From Oscillospiraceae bacterium (GTDB taxonomy: Bacteria > Bacillota > Clostridia > Oscillospirales > Oscillospiraceae), in assembly GCA_020025175.1 (NCBI GenBank), contig JAHHSM010000016.1, positions 1 to 26,062 on the forward strand: a DNA stretch of 26,062 nucleotides, written 5' to 3'. The position numbers were made by a program, and so were the translations under genes. How positions within the stretch are numbered: position 1 is the stretch's first letter; every line of letters begins with the position of its first letter. Of the stretch, positions 6,463-13,799 are shown in pieces. The notes below the pieces were generated by a model. It had not been told where the DNA came from and ran no database searches. It saw only the letters and a program-made list of their open reading frames with translations.

Positions 6463-7920
6463 TTAAAACTCCCAATACAGGAACGGATTATAGCTGTCGC
6501 CCACCAGGCTCATAGTTGCCAGAAGAAGCATTACAACAGGTGCTGCCACGACAACCGTTCGATAAAGTATCCATGCAGCGGCATGATTTGAACTTCTCGC
6601 GTAAAGCCAGCGTCCCAAACACGGAACAATCGGTGTGCACGCCAGTGCAGAAATCGCCAAAATCGGCAGATGACTCTGAATCAGTGCTGTCATTTCAAAA
6701 GTCGCCGTGCTTGCACCCGTCAAGCCAAACATACCGCTGAGCACAGCACCAAGCACAGCAAAATCTGTAAATTTAAACAGCACCCAGCCGAAATATACGA
6801 CAATCAGTGCATAAATGTGTCCGAAAAGCGCAGGAATCTTTTCCAAAACATTGCGCAAAAACGCACGCTCGATGAGCAGGAAAACAAAATAGTACAGTCC
6901 CCAGCACATAAAATTCCAACTTGCACCGTGCCAGAAGCCGGTCAAGCACCAAACAACAAACAGGTTAAAAACGACTCTGCCTTTGCTGCAACGATTGCCG
7001 CCCAACGGAATATAGACATAATCTCTGAAAAAGCTGCTCAAGGAAATATGCCAACGACGCCAGAAATCCGTAATAGAAACGGAAATATACGGATAATTGA
7101 AGTTTTCACGATAATGGAAGCCAATCATACGCCCCATACCGATTGCCATATCAGAATAAGCCGAGAAATCCAGATAAATTTGCAGCATGAATGCAAGCGC
7201 ACCCACCCAAAGCGCCAGCACGGGACGATCCGAAATCGTTTTCAGCGCTTCCACAGCAGGTGTTTGATCTGCTACCAGCAGCTGATCTGCCAGTGCGCCG
7301 CATGAATTTGCAAGAACGGCTTTCTTTGCAAGACCTACACTGAATCTGGTAACGCCATAAGAAATATCTGCACGCGTCGCTTTCCTCTTCAGCAGCTCAG
7401 CATTGATGTCCTTATAGCGGACGATCGGTCCGGCGATACACTGATGGAATAAGCTGACATACAGCAGCAGCGTCGGAAAACTTTTTTGTGCCTCTACCTC
7501 CCCGCGGTATACATCTACCACATAAGAAAGCAGCTGGAAGGTATAAAAGGAAATACCGATCGGCAATGCGATCTGCAAAATATGATCGGGAAATCCAAAA
7601 AGATTGTGTGTGTTTTCCATAAAAAACGTACCATATTTAAACACACCCAAAAGGCCGAGATCAACAATGCATGTAAATGCAACGCCAATCTTTGCCTGCC
7701 GTGATCTTGCAGGCTGTCTGCCAATATATTTTGCAAGTGCCCAATCCACAAATGCCATGCCCAAAAGCAAAAATACATACACAGGCTCGCCCCATGCATA
7801 AAAAATAAGCGAAAAAATCGTCATTACAATATTTTTCGCCCGTATCGATGGCATAATATGGTAAAAAATCAAACTGATCGGTAAGAAAACATAGAGAAAA
7901 AATAAGCTGGAAAAAACCAT
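6463..7920 (-). CDS. MBOAT-family O-acyltransferase, AlgI-like
   Basis: The 485-residue integral membrane protein has roughly 10-12 hydrophobic segments. It carries the AlgI-type signatures: GISFYTFQLLSYVVDVYRG, LDFSAYSDMAIG, FWRRWHISLSSFFRDYVYIP (about residues 286-305) and GFWHGASWNF with the invariant catalytic His at about 331. AlgI-like MBOATs move acyl groups, usually acetyl, from a cytoplasmic donor across the membrane to an outer-face acceptor protein. The DHHW gene just downstream is the expected partner. The ATG at 7920 is preceded by GGAG on the minus strand. DltB for D-alanylation is a relative, but no dltA or dltC is present, which makes polysaccharide acetylation more likely. 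No clear promoter could be read. Confidence 0.92.
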   Translation of the reverse strand: MVFSSLFFLYVFLPISLIFYHIMPSIRAKNIVMTIFSLIFYAWGEPVYVFLLLGMAFVDWALAKYIGRQPARSRQAKIGVAFTCIVDLGLLGVFKYGTFFMENTHNLFGFPDHILQIALPIGISFYTFQLLSYVVDVYRGEVEAQKSFPTLLLYVSLFHQCIAGPIVRYKDINAELLKRKATRADISYGVTRFSVGLAKKAVLANSCGALADQLLVADQTPAVEALKTISDRPVLALWVGALAFMLQIYLDFSAYSDMAIGMGRMIGFHYRENFNYPYISVSITDFWRRWHISLSSFFRDYVYIPLGGNRCSKGRVVFNLFVVWCLTGFWHGASWNFMCWGLYYFVFLLIERAFLRNVLEKIPALFGHIYALIVVYFGWVLFKFTDFAVLGAVLSGMFGLTGASTATFEMTALIQSHLPILAISALACTPIVPCLGRWLYARSSNHAAAWILYRTVVVAAPVVMLLLATMSLVGDSYNPFLYWEF

Positions 7921-7980
7921 AAACCGCTCCTTTTACTTTTGCTTATCACTTTAAATGTTCACTCTTCTTCTAAAATATGC

Positions 7981-8008
7981 AAAGACGGAGCTAAGGCTCC
8001 GTCTTTTC
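7981..8008 (-). terminator. Hairpin between degV and the MBOAT gene, likely terminator
   Basis: A perfect 11-bp stem (7981-7991 with 7996-8006) closes a 4-base loop. Read on the minus strand it follows degV and ends in TTT with a patchy T tract; the plus side has a better T tract but no gene that would use it. A weaker hairpin (8092-8096 with 8103-8107) lies closer to degV. Confidence 0.6.
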
Positions 8009-8178
8009 TGCTTTTTTCATATACGCTGACACACCCAGCACAAATGGTTTCAGAATCAACTCAGAACTAAACGATCATACTTATTCAAAATCTGCTTAAA
8101 ATAGCAGTTATGTATATAATATGACCTTCATTTCCAAAAGTCAATCTTCGTTTTTTCCCATTTTTATAAATTTCATCA

Positions 8179-9027
8179 TTATTTTGCAAAAAATGCTGCC
8201 CCAATCGCTCCGGGCCCTACATGGGTGCCGATCGTGCTGCCGATCGGCACAATCGGCAGGCAATTTGTCCTCCCTTCATAAAGCACAGCACTGTCTTCCA
8301 TATACTTTTGCAAAAGTGCATCTGTCAGGCCGGTATACGCCAGACAATACGGCATATCAAAATCGATTCCGCCGCTTTTTTTCACCAGATCCATCAGCAT
8401 ATTATTACCATTGCGCGAACCGCGTGCCTTTCCCAAAACAGAAAGTTTTCCTTCTTCCACTGCAACCACAGGTTTGACAGACAGCAATGTACCTGCAAAA
8501 GCGGCCGCAGAAGAAATTCTGCCCCCCTTCTTCAAATATTCCAGCGTATCCAGCAGAGCAATCACGCGAATCTGCTTCTTTTTTTCTTCCAAAATGTCCA
8601 CAATTTCCTGCTTGGTTTTTCCTTTATCACGCAGGCGAACAGCCAGATGTACCAGCACCCATTCGCCCATGGACACATTTTCACTGTCAATCAGAGCAAT
8701 CGCACCGTCGAATTCCTCCGCGGCGATCACTGCACTCTGATAGCTGCCGGAAAGCTTTGATGAAAGCGAAATAGAAATAACTTCATCCCCCGCCTCAATT
8801 GCCTCACGAAAGGCCTTTTCATATTCATAGGGCGCAAGTTGGCTCGTTGTCGGCATTACATCTGATTCAATCAGCTTTTCAAAAAACTCTTTATTTGTAA
8901 TAGTAATACCGTCCAGATATTCTTCTTCACCAAAATAGGTTTTCAGCGGCAAAACTTTTATATTTAATTTCTCCGCTTCCGCAGGGAGAATATCACTTGC
9001 AGAGTCTGTAATAATTCTAATAGACAT
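8179..9027 (-). CDS. DegV-family fatty acid-binding protein
   Basis: The 282-residue product is the normal DegV size. It starts with IRIITDSASDILP and has the family motifs PTTSQ (about residue 59-63) and SISLSSKLSGSYQSA (about 86-99), which line the fatty-acid head-group pocket. DegV proteins, including FakB, bind a fatty acid and present it to the kinase FakA for entry into phospholipid synthesis. No fakA gene is nearby, so which role this copy has remains open. The ATG at 9027 has GGAGG seven bases upstream on the minus strand. It has its own promoter (9076-9104), divergent from the ribosomal operon, and is followed by the hairpin at 7981-8008. Confidence 0.93.
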   Translation of the reverse strand: MSIRIITDSASDILPAEAEKLNIKVLPLKTYFGEEEYLDGITITNKEFFEKLIESDVMPTTSQLAPYEYEKAFREAIEAGDEVISISLSSKLSGSYQSAVIAAEEFDGAIALIDSENVSMGEWVLVHLAVRLRDKGKTKQEIVDILEEKKKQIRVIALLDTLEYLKKGGRISSAAAFAGTLLSVKPVVAVEEGKLSVLGKARGSRNGNNMLMDLVKKSGGIDFDMPYCLAYTGLTDALLQKYMEDSAVLYEGRTNCLPIVPIGSTIGTHVGPGAIGAAFFAK

Positions 9028-9075
9028 ACCATTTCCTCCTAATATAGTTCACTTTATGAACCTTTTGTATATTGT

Positions 9076-9104
9076 ATTATACAGGATATTATTTATAAAC
9101 GCAA
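9076..9104 (-). promoter_or_regulatory. Promoter of degV
   Basis: On the minus strand TTGCGT (9099-9104) and a perfect TATAAT (9076-9081) are 17 bases apart. Transcription would start near 9069, about 40 bases before the ATG. Confidence 0.7.
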
Positions 9105-9186
9105 GTCCTCTCTGCGCAAATACCATTTCCCATGCTGATTAGACAAAATACACAAAAAATAAATACCCGGCAATCTTCTTTTATAC

Positions 9187-9214
9187 TTGACTTTTTCTGC
9201 AAATCTTATATAAT
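9187..9214 (+). promoter_or_regulatory. Promoter of rpsF-ssb-rpsR
   Basis: TTGACT at 9187-9192 and TATAAT at 9209-9214 are separated by 16 bases. Transcription should start near 9221, giving a leader of about 95 bases. Confidence 0.8.
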
Positions 9215-9221
9215 AGTATAG

Positions 9222-9300
9222 CTTGTATATTACAAGTTTCTGTCTGTACGGCAGAAAATCCTTGCTCTCACCAAAGGGGTGAGGGCCAAAAGACCAAAAG
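9222..9300 (+). promoter_or_regulatory. Structured leader of the rpsF operon
   Basis: The leader can form a 5-prime hairpin (9222-9227 with 9231-9236) and a longer one in which 9264-9272 pairs with 9278-9286. The second lies just before the ribosome-binding site (AAAGGAGGTG, 9297-9306). S6 with S18 is known to bind the leader of its own mRNA in many bacteria, and this is the expected place. I could not match the published S6:S18 motif base by base, so autoregulation is inferred from position. Confidence 0.45.
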
Positions 9301-9314
9301 GAGGTGTACTAAAA

Positions 9315-9611
9315 ATGGCTAAGGTTTCTGCAAAGTATGAAGTTGTCTATATTATTAACTCTTCCAAGAGCGAAGAGGATATCCAGGCAATTGTCGCAAA
9401 GTTCACTCATTTGGCTGAGCAGAATGCTACTGCTGTTGAAGTCGAGGAGTGGGGCAAGCGTAAGCTGGCTTACGAAATCGATGACGAGACTGAGGGTTAC
9501 TATGTCCTGATGTCCTTCACCAGCGAAGCAGCATTCCCTGCTGAGTTGGACCGTGTGTTCGGCATCACCGATGGCATCCTGCGCTCCATGATCGTCTGCA
9601 GAGGCGAATAA
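9315..9611 (+). CDS. rpsF: 30S ribosomal protein S6
   Basis: The product from the ATG at 9315 has 98 residues, the standard S6 size. It begins AKVSAKYEVVYIINSS and has the S6 core VEVEEWGKRKLAYEIDDETEG followed by VLMSF and a C-terminal GILRSMIVCR. S6 binds 16S rRNA with S18 in the platform of the small subunit. An upstream frame extension to 9279 is rejected because AAAGGAGGTG at 9297-9306 directs the ATG at 9315 and the family starts there. It is the first gene of a three-gene operon, with ssb following 12 bases later. Confidence 0.96.
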   Translation: MAKVSAKYEVVYIINSSKSEEDIQAIVAKFTHLAEQNATAVEVEEWGKRKLAYEIDDETEGYYVLMSFTSEAAFPAELDRVFGITDGILRSMIVCRGE

Positions 9612-9623
9612 GGAGGACGCAAA

Positions 9624-10112
9624 ATGTTGAATCGTATCATCATTATGGGCCGTCTGACCCGGGACCCTGAGCTGCGCAGAACGCAGAGCGGCACTGCAGT
9701 CACGTCTTTTACTCTCGCTGTCGATCGCGACTTCAAGAGCAAAGAAACCGGCGAGACTGCATGTGATTTTATCGATTGTGTCGCATGGCGCAATACCGCT
9801 GAGTTTGTAAACAACTACTTCACCAAAGGCCGCATGGCTGTCGTGGAGGGTAAACTCCAAATCCGTCCCTGGAAAGATAAAGACGGCAACAACCGCCGCA
9901 GTGCGGAAGTAATCGTTGATCAGATGTATTTCGGTGACAGCAAGCGCGATGGCGCAGCTCCCGCCGGCAACTATGGCAACAGCTACGGCTCAGGCAGTTA
10001 CTCTGCCCCTACCGACAGCTACGCCACAGCCCAAGGTGGCTACGGCATGCCCAGCGCAGGCTCGTCCGAATTTGCTGAAATTGACGACGTAGACGGCGAA
10101 CTGCCGTTCTGA
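9624..10112 (+). CDS. ssb: Single-stranded DNA-binding protein
   Basis: This 162-residue SSB has an N-terminal OB-fold (about residues 1-105) opening with MLNRIIIMGRLTRDPELR, and containing DFIDCVAWRNTAEFV and AVVEGKLQIRPWKDKDGN. A Gly/Ser/Tyr-rich flexible tail follows, then the acidic tip DVDGELPF that recruits replication and repair proteins. The protein forms tetramers that coat single-stranded DNA during replication, repair and recombination. AAGGAGG lies just before the ATG. Its place between rpsF and rpsR is the standard Firmicutes order. Confidence 0.96.
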   Translation: MLNRIIIMGRLTRDPELRRTQSGTAVTSFTLAVDRDFKSKETGETACDFIDCVAWRNTAEFVNNYFTKGRMAVVEGKLQIRPWKDKDGNNRRSAEVIVDQMYFGDSKRDGAAPAGNYGNSYGSGSYSAPTDSYATAQGGYGMPSAGSSEFAEIDDVDGELPF

Positions 10113-10135
10113 TTCTATAAAAGGAGGAACCCTAA

Positions 10136-10381
10136 ATGGCTATGGAACGCGATAACAGAGGCCCTCGCACCCGTAAGCGCAGAAAGGTCTGCCAGTTCTG
10201 TGCAGACAAGTGCGAGTGGATCGATTACAAAGATGCATCTAAGCTGCATCGTTATATTTCCGAGCGCGGCAAGATTCTGCCTCGCCGCACCACCGGCACT
10301 TGCGCAATGCATCAGCGTGAGCTGACTGTCGCTATCAAGCGCGCACGTCAAATCGCTCTGCTGCCCTTCGTAACTGATTAA
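10136..10381 (+). CDS. rpsR: 30S ribosomal protein S18
   Basis: The 81-residue product matches S18, which binds with S6 on the 16S rRNA platform. It shows RRKVCQFCADKCEWIDYKD near the start, YISERGKILPRRTTGTCAMHQRELTVAIKRAR in two conserved blocks, and a normal end. Cys19, Cys22, Cys26 and the Cys of TGTCAMHQ make this the zinc-ribbon (C+) form; organisms with C+ forms often keep a Cys-free copy elsewhere that is used under zinc shortage. AAAGGAGGAA precedes the ATG. It is the last gene of the operon. Confidence 0.96.
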   Translation: MAMERDNRGPRTRKRRKVCQFCADKCEWIDYKDASKLHRYISERGKILPRRTTGTCAMHQRELTVAIKRARQIALLPFVTD

Positions 10382-10393
10382 TCAGTCATTTCA

Positions 10394-10424
10394 GGACCTG
10401 TCTATTTGGACAGGTCCTTTTTTT
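10394..10424 (+). terminator. Terminator of rpsF-ssb-rpsR
   Basis: A perfect 9-bp GC-rich stem (10394-10402 with 10409-10417) is followed by seven T residues. Confidence 0.88.
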
Positions 10425-10430
10425 ATTGAC

Positions 10431-10470
10431 ATACAAAAAGTGCCGCTTAAAAAAGCGGCACTTTTTGTAT
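10431..10470 (-). terminator. Terminator of the deaminase gene
   Basis: A perfect 18-bp stem (10431-10448 with 10453-10470) closes an AAAA loop. The T run is inside the stem foot in both directions, so it may stop transcription both ways between the convergent genes. Confidence 0.75.
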
Positions 10471-10538
10471 CGTACATTATGTAATTCACTGAACTTCATC
10501 ATAGGAACAGATATCATACCATACACTACACTCTGCTT

Positions 10539-11048
10539 TCAACAATCACAGCCACAGCCACATTCACCTGTTAAAAGATTCAGCGAATCATCTTCATCAA
10601 TCCATATCTGAACAGGAACCACTTCAAACGTATCCTCCGTTCGGCGAATCACAACTTTTTCAAGTCCAGCATTGATAATTGTTCGGCGGCACATCGCGCA
10701 GGATGTAGCATCATGCAAAAGCTCTCCCGTTTGTGCATCGCGACCGGCAAGATAAATCGTTCCCCCCACCATGTCACGACGTGCAGCAGAGATAATGGCA
10801 TTTGCCTCCGCATGAACACTGCGGCAAAGCTCATAGCGCTCGCCGCGAGGCACCTTCATCTGTTCACGCGTGCAGTAGCCCAAATCCACACAATTTTTAC
10901 GGCCGCGCGGTGCGCCATTATACCCCGTTGCGATAATCTCATCATTTTTTACAATAATGGCGCCATAGCAGCGACGCAGGCAAGTGGCACGCTTGAGCAC
11001 CGTTTCGGCAATGTCCAAATAATAGTTTTCTTTACTGATGCGATTCAT
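10539..11048 (-). CDS. dCMP deaminase-type cytidine deaminase (ComEB-like)
   Basis: The 169-residue protein belongs to the zinc-dependent cytidine/deoxycytidylate deaminase family. The catalytic zinc site is visible as VHAEANAI (His79 ligand, Glu81 proton shuttle) and SCAMC (Cys117 and Cys120 ligands); the usual Pro before the first Cys is Ser here. The dCMP-type insert is seen as TGYNGAPRG with Cys53 and Cys59 nearby. The family converts dCMP to dUMP for thymidylate synthesis; in Bacillus the homologue is ComEB, encoded in the comE operon. This gene stands alone with its own promoter. An unusual Cys-rich tail (ECGCGCDC, ending at residue 169) follows the core. The ATG at 11048 has AGAAGG upstream. 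Confidence 0.9.
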   Translation of the reverse strand: MNRISKENYYLDIAETVLKRATCLRRCYGAIIVKNDEIIATGYNGAPRGRKNCVDLGYCTREQMKVPRGERYELCRSVHAEANAIISAARRDMVGGTIYLAGRDAQTGELLHDATSCAMCRRTIINAGLEKVVIRRTEDTFEVVPVQIWIDEDDSLNLLTGECGCGCDC

Positions 11049-11082
11049 GAGCGCACCTTCTTTCTATAAATTCGTGACTTTT

Positions 11083-11111
11083 AGTATAATGCCTGTATCT
11101 TTATTTGGCAA
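11083..11111 (-). promoter_or_regulatory. Promoter of the dCMP deaminase gene
   Basis: On the minus strand TTGCCA (11106-11111) and TATACT (11083-11088) are separated by 17 bases. The start site would lie near 11076, about 28 bases before the ATG. Confidence 0.72.
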
Positions 11112-11152
11112 GTATTTTTCAAAGGTGTCCACTTTTCCAAAATACAGGTTTA

Positions 11153-12034
11153 TCAATTCTCCAACGCTTCCTTTGTTTCAGGTTTCAGCACAGAAACAAC
11201 TGTGAGCGCCATAATGATCAACAAAATCACCGTCAACACTGTCGCATTCAGCGCCACTGTAAAGGCCGCGCCCAGAAGGGCACCTACAATACCAAACGTG
11301 ATAGCCGCAAGTCCGATTTTCCCATGATAAAGACCGCTGCGCATAACCTGAATCCCTCCAGCCATAGGACTTGCAACACTCATAGCCATAACGAAAACAA
11401 GCGTATTCATCGGCGAAACTCCCATCAACAGAAAGAGCGCTATTGCAGGCGGCTTCAGCGGCACACCAAACATATTAATGAAACCAAACGCAAATACAAT
11501 GGGTAATGCAATACACAGCTGTACGGGTGTCAAGCTGCCAGCTGTGCCGACCGCACCTGACGAAAGGATCAATTTTAACACCAGCGCCGCCATAGAAAAG
11601 ATCATGGTAACGCCCATAACCAAACGAATCGTTTTTCCATCGAGCTTACTGATAATCCGCGCGCCGGTAAAACTTCCGGCAGCAATGGCCGCCATACATA
11701 AAAGCGTTGTTGCCATATCAATCGTATCTTTGCCCCACAGGTATATGAACGCAATCAATGCACCAGGCAGCACAGAACACACAACCAAGGTGCCGGGGAG
11801 ACGTTTATCCTCCACCCAGCCGCACTTATGAAAAACCAACGTATTTAAAATAAAATCCGGAAATCCCATTGTAGTAAAAAAGAATACGACCCCTTCGCAA
11901 ATGGATATTTTCCAAAAACTACCCGTTTCACTCCGAACATGCGTCCAATTTTTCCACACTTTCCACAGCAGAAGCAATCCATACCCAAGTCCATACACCA
12001 GAATTGCTACTGCCAACACATTTTGCCATTTCAC
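11153..12034 (-). CDS. TauE/SafE-family permease (sulfite exporter-like)
   Basis: The 293-residue protein has about eight hydrophobic helices in two half-repeats, typical of the TauE/SafE (formerly DUF81) family. Features include EGVVFFFTTMGFPDFILNT near the first half, AAGSFTGARIISKLDGKTIR between helices, and ASPMAGGIQVMRSG in the second half. Family members move sulfite, sulfonates or other organic anions across the membrane; the substrate here is unknown and no neighbouring gene points to one. The start is GTG at 12034, with AAGGGA about eight bases upstream; an overlapping ATG at 12036-12034 is out of frame. A candidate promoter lies at 12070-12098. Its stop is about 105 bases before the deaminase start on the same strand. 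Confidence 0.85.
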   Translation of the reverse strand: MKWQNVLAVAILVYGLGYGLLLLWKVWKNWTHVRSETGSFWKISICEGVVFFFTTMGFPDFILNTLVFHKCGWVEDKRLPGTLVVCSVLPGALIAFIYLWGKDTIDMATTLLCMAAIAAGSFTGARIISKLDGKTIRLVMGVTMIFSMAALVLKLILSSGAVGTAGSLTPVQLCIALPIVFAFGFINMFGVPLKPPAIALFLLMGVSPMNTLVFVMAMSVASPMAGGIQVMRSGLYHGKIGLAAITFGIVGALLGAAFTVALNATVLTVILLIIMALTVVSVLKPETKEALEN

Positions 12035-12069
12035 ATAATCATCCCTTTCCTACTAAAAAAACAATTTTT

Positions 12070-12098
12070 AGAATAGCTTACTTTTATCAAAAAATCAA
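12070..12098 (-). promoter_or_regulatory. Candidate promoter of the TauE-like gene
   Basis: On the minus strand TTGATT (12093-12098) and TATTCT (12070-12075) are 17 bases apart. It abuts the hairpin at 12097-12126, so the terminator of the upstream operon and this promoter nearly overlap. Confidence 0.42.
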
Positions 12099-12126
12099 GA
12101 AGTATCTAAAAAAATAGATACTTCTT
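12097..12126 (-). terminator. Second terminator behind the heat-shock operon
   Basis: A perfect 12-bp stem (12097-12108 with 12115-12126) closes an AAAAAA loop; on the minus strand it is followed by GATTTTTTG. It backs up the terminator at 12237-12275. Confidence 0.68.
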
Positions 12127-12236
12127 CCCCAAAATGATGTGGGCGCTTTTACCCGATCACAGTTCTTTATAAACAAAAGTGCAGATACATCCAATTGCAA
12201 AACAATACCCGTTTCTGCACCTTGTGCCACTATGCA

Positions 12237-12275
12237 AAAATCCCCCCGGCTTAAAAAACAAACCGGGAGGATTTT
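12237..12275 (-). terminator. Terminator after the DUF4015 gene
   Basis: A 13-bp stem with one mismatch (12237-12249 with 12263-12275) closes a 13-base loop and ends in TTTTT on the minus strand, five bases after the stop codon. Confidence 0.78.
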
Positions 12276-12279
12276 ACTC

Positions 12280-13296
12280 TTATTTCATTAAAACATAACT
12301 GCCGCCAGTCAAGGGCGTTTTCGCCTGCGCGACAAAGAACACTTCTGCATCTGCACCATCTCGAAGAGCCGTTACTGCGGCGCGTGCCGCATCTGCCTCA
12401 GCCTGACTTGCTGTATCCATATAAATGCGATCTACAGACTGTACAATCGCAGACAGATCCCAACCCGCCACCGCATCCTGTTTTGTTTCAAGAAGCGTCG
12501 AAGGCAAAGCAATGGAAACCTTCACATCCTTTTCAGAAACAGCATCTTTCACCTGCTTCAAAAAGCTATTGATCGCTTCGACTCGTGCCTCAGCTGTATC
12601 CACCTGTGCTCCGTATGTCACACGATTTACGATGCCATATGTGGGGAACTGGACATCCTCCAGCACGATTTCCGTATACCCCAATGCAACACATTTTTGT
12701 ACGATACCCACCAAATAAGCTCTTGCAGCTTCATCATAGGGATCCAGCCATGCATTCCCATTCGGATCACGCCATGCACGACCACTCACGCTCATAACCG
12801 CCATAGAATTATCGCTGTCGGCCCGTTTTGTATCCGCAAAGCAAGAAATACGTGCTACCGCTTTGCTTGCAGTATTTCTCTCTTTGATTTTTTGTGCATC
12901 CGCATCTGTCATATCAGATAAAAGGAATGTACCATTGGCAGCTTTTACACTTATCACCGGACGCTGTCCTTCCTCTAATTGCACACCGTTTTCACTTAGT
13001 GCCACATCACTTTCGACACTCACACCATGAAGCACATCTGCCGGCTCAGGCTCCGGAATATCTATGATAAAATCCTCTGGAATATCAGCAACATCATTTT
13101 CATCGGCGCTTTGATCATCAGTTTGACTTACCTTCGTATCCAATGCCTGCCAATGCAGCCCATTTTCATCAAAAACCAATTTAGGCTGCAAAATCAAAAA
13201 AACACCGGCAGCAACTAAAATCAACAAAAGAATAATAATCAAAACTTTTTTCCATCCAGGCATCCGACCGCGGTAACTCTGGTACCCTCTTGCCAT
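12280..13296 (-). CDS. Membrane-anchored DUF4015-like glycoside hydrolase-fold protein
   Basis: From the ATG at 13296 the product has 338 residues: a short basic start, one membrane helix (about residues 15-37), a variable acidic stretch (about 55-85) and an outer domain. The second half resembles the putative glycosyl hydrolase domain DUF4015: RAWRDPNGNAWLDPYDEAARAYL, then KCVALGYTEIVLEDVQFPTYG, with the barrel-like strands that follow (VKVSIALPSTL, VDRIYMDT). Glu/Asp in VLEDVQFP would be the place to look for catalysis. Substrate is unknown. A TTG start at 13302 is possible, but GGAGG at 13307-13311 is only four bases from it and ten from the ATG, so I chose the ATG. It is the last gene of the cluster that begins with hrcA. 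Confidence 0.72.
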   Translation of the reverse strand: MARGYQSYRGRMPGWKKVLIIILLLILVAAGVFLILQPKLVFDENGLHWQALDTKVSQTDDQSADENDVADIPEDFIIDIPEPEPADVLHGVSVESDVALSENGVQLEEGQRPVISVKAANGTFLLSDMTDADAQKIKERNTASKAVARISCFADTKRADSDNSMAVMSVSGRAWRDPNGNAWLDPYDEAARAYLVGIVQKCVALGYTEIVLEDVQFPTYGIVNRVTYGAQVDTAEARVEAINSFLKQVKDAVSEKDVKVSIALPSTLLETKQDAVAGWDLSAIVQSVDRIYMDTASQAEADAARAAVTALRDGADAEVFFVAQAKTPLTGGSYVLMK

Positions 13297-13342
13297 GCGC
13301 AAAGCGCCTCCTCTCAGCTACAAGCTTTACATTTCAAAAGCC

Positions 13343-13780
13343 TTACGGCTCAATTGCATCCAGCAATCCTACACGACGCGCATGCCGACCGCCTTCAAAT
13401 TCAGTGTTCAGAAACACCTCGACACAACGCTCTGCCACATTTTGACCAATCAGCCCTGCCCCCAGCGCCAGCATATTTGCATCATTATGACGGCGTGTCA
13501 TCTCAGCGGACAGCACATCGCATACATGTGCGCAGCGAATCCCTTTCACTTTATTGGCAGCAATCGAAATACCGATACCGGTCGTGCAGATCACAATGCC
13601 GCGCTCGCACTCTCCTGAAGCAACCGCTCTGGCAGCAGCCTCACCAAATGCAGGATAATCGCAGCTTTCCTTGCTATAAGTGCCGCAATCTTTGATTTCA
13701 TGCCCTTTTTCAGCCAAAAAATGAACAATATGCTCCTTCAAATCATAGCCGCCATGGTCACAGCCAATTGCAATTTTCAT
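13343..13780 (-). CDS. rpiB: Ribose-5-phosphate isomerase B
   Basis: The 145-residue product matches the RpiB/LacAB family. It begins MKIAIGCDHGGYDLKEHI, with the Asp8-His9 pair, and contains GIVICTTGIGISIAANK with the catalytic Cys65; RRHNDANMLALGAG is the phosphate-binding part. RpiB interconverts ribose-5-phosphate and ribulose-5-phosphate in the pentose phosphate pathway. A few family members act on allose or galactose phosphates, but no matching sugar genes are near. It lies 19 bases after the PHP phosphatase gene and 46 bases before the DUF4015 gene, with a good AGGAGG-like site upstream of the ATG. Confidence 0.93.
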   Translation of the reverse strand: MKIAIGCDHGGYDLKEHIVHFLAEKGHEIKDCGTYSKESCDYPAFGEAAARAVASGECERGIVICTTGIGISIAANKVKGIRCAHVCDVLSAEMTRRHNDANMLALGAGLIGQNVAERCVEVFLNTEFEGGRHARRVGLLDAIEP

Positions 13781-13799
13781 TTGTGTACCTCCTAAATGT

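Noticed and set aside
6670..7305. Plus-strand frame opposite the MBOAT gene
   Set aside because: Antisense to a clear gene; Gln/Asn/Lys-rich product without a domain.
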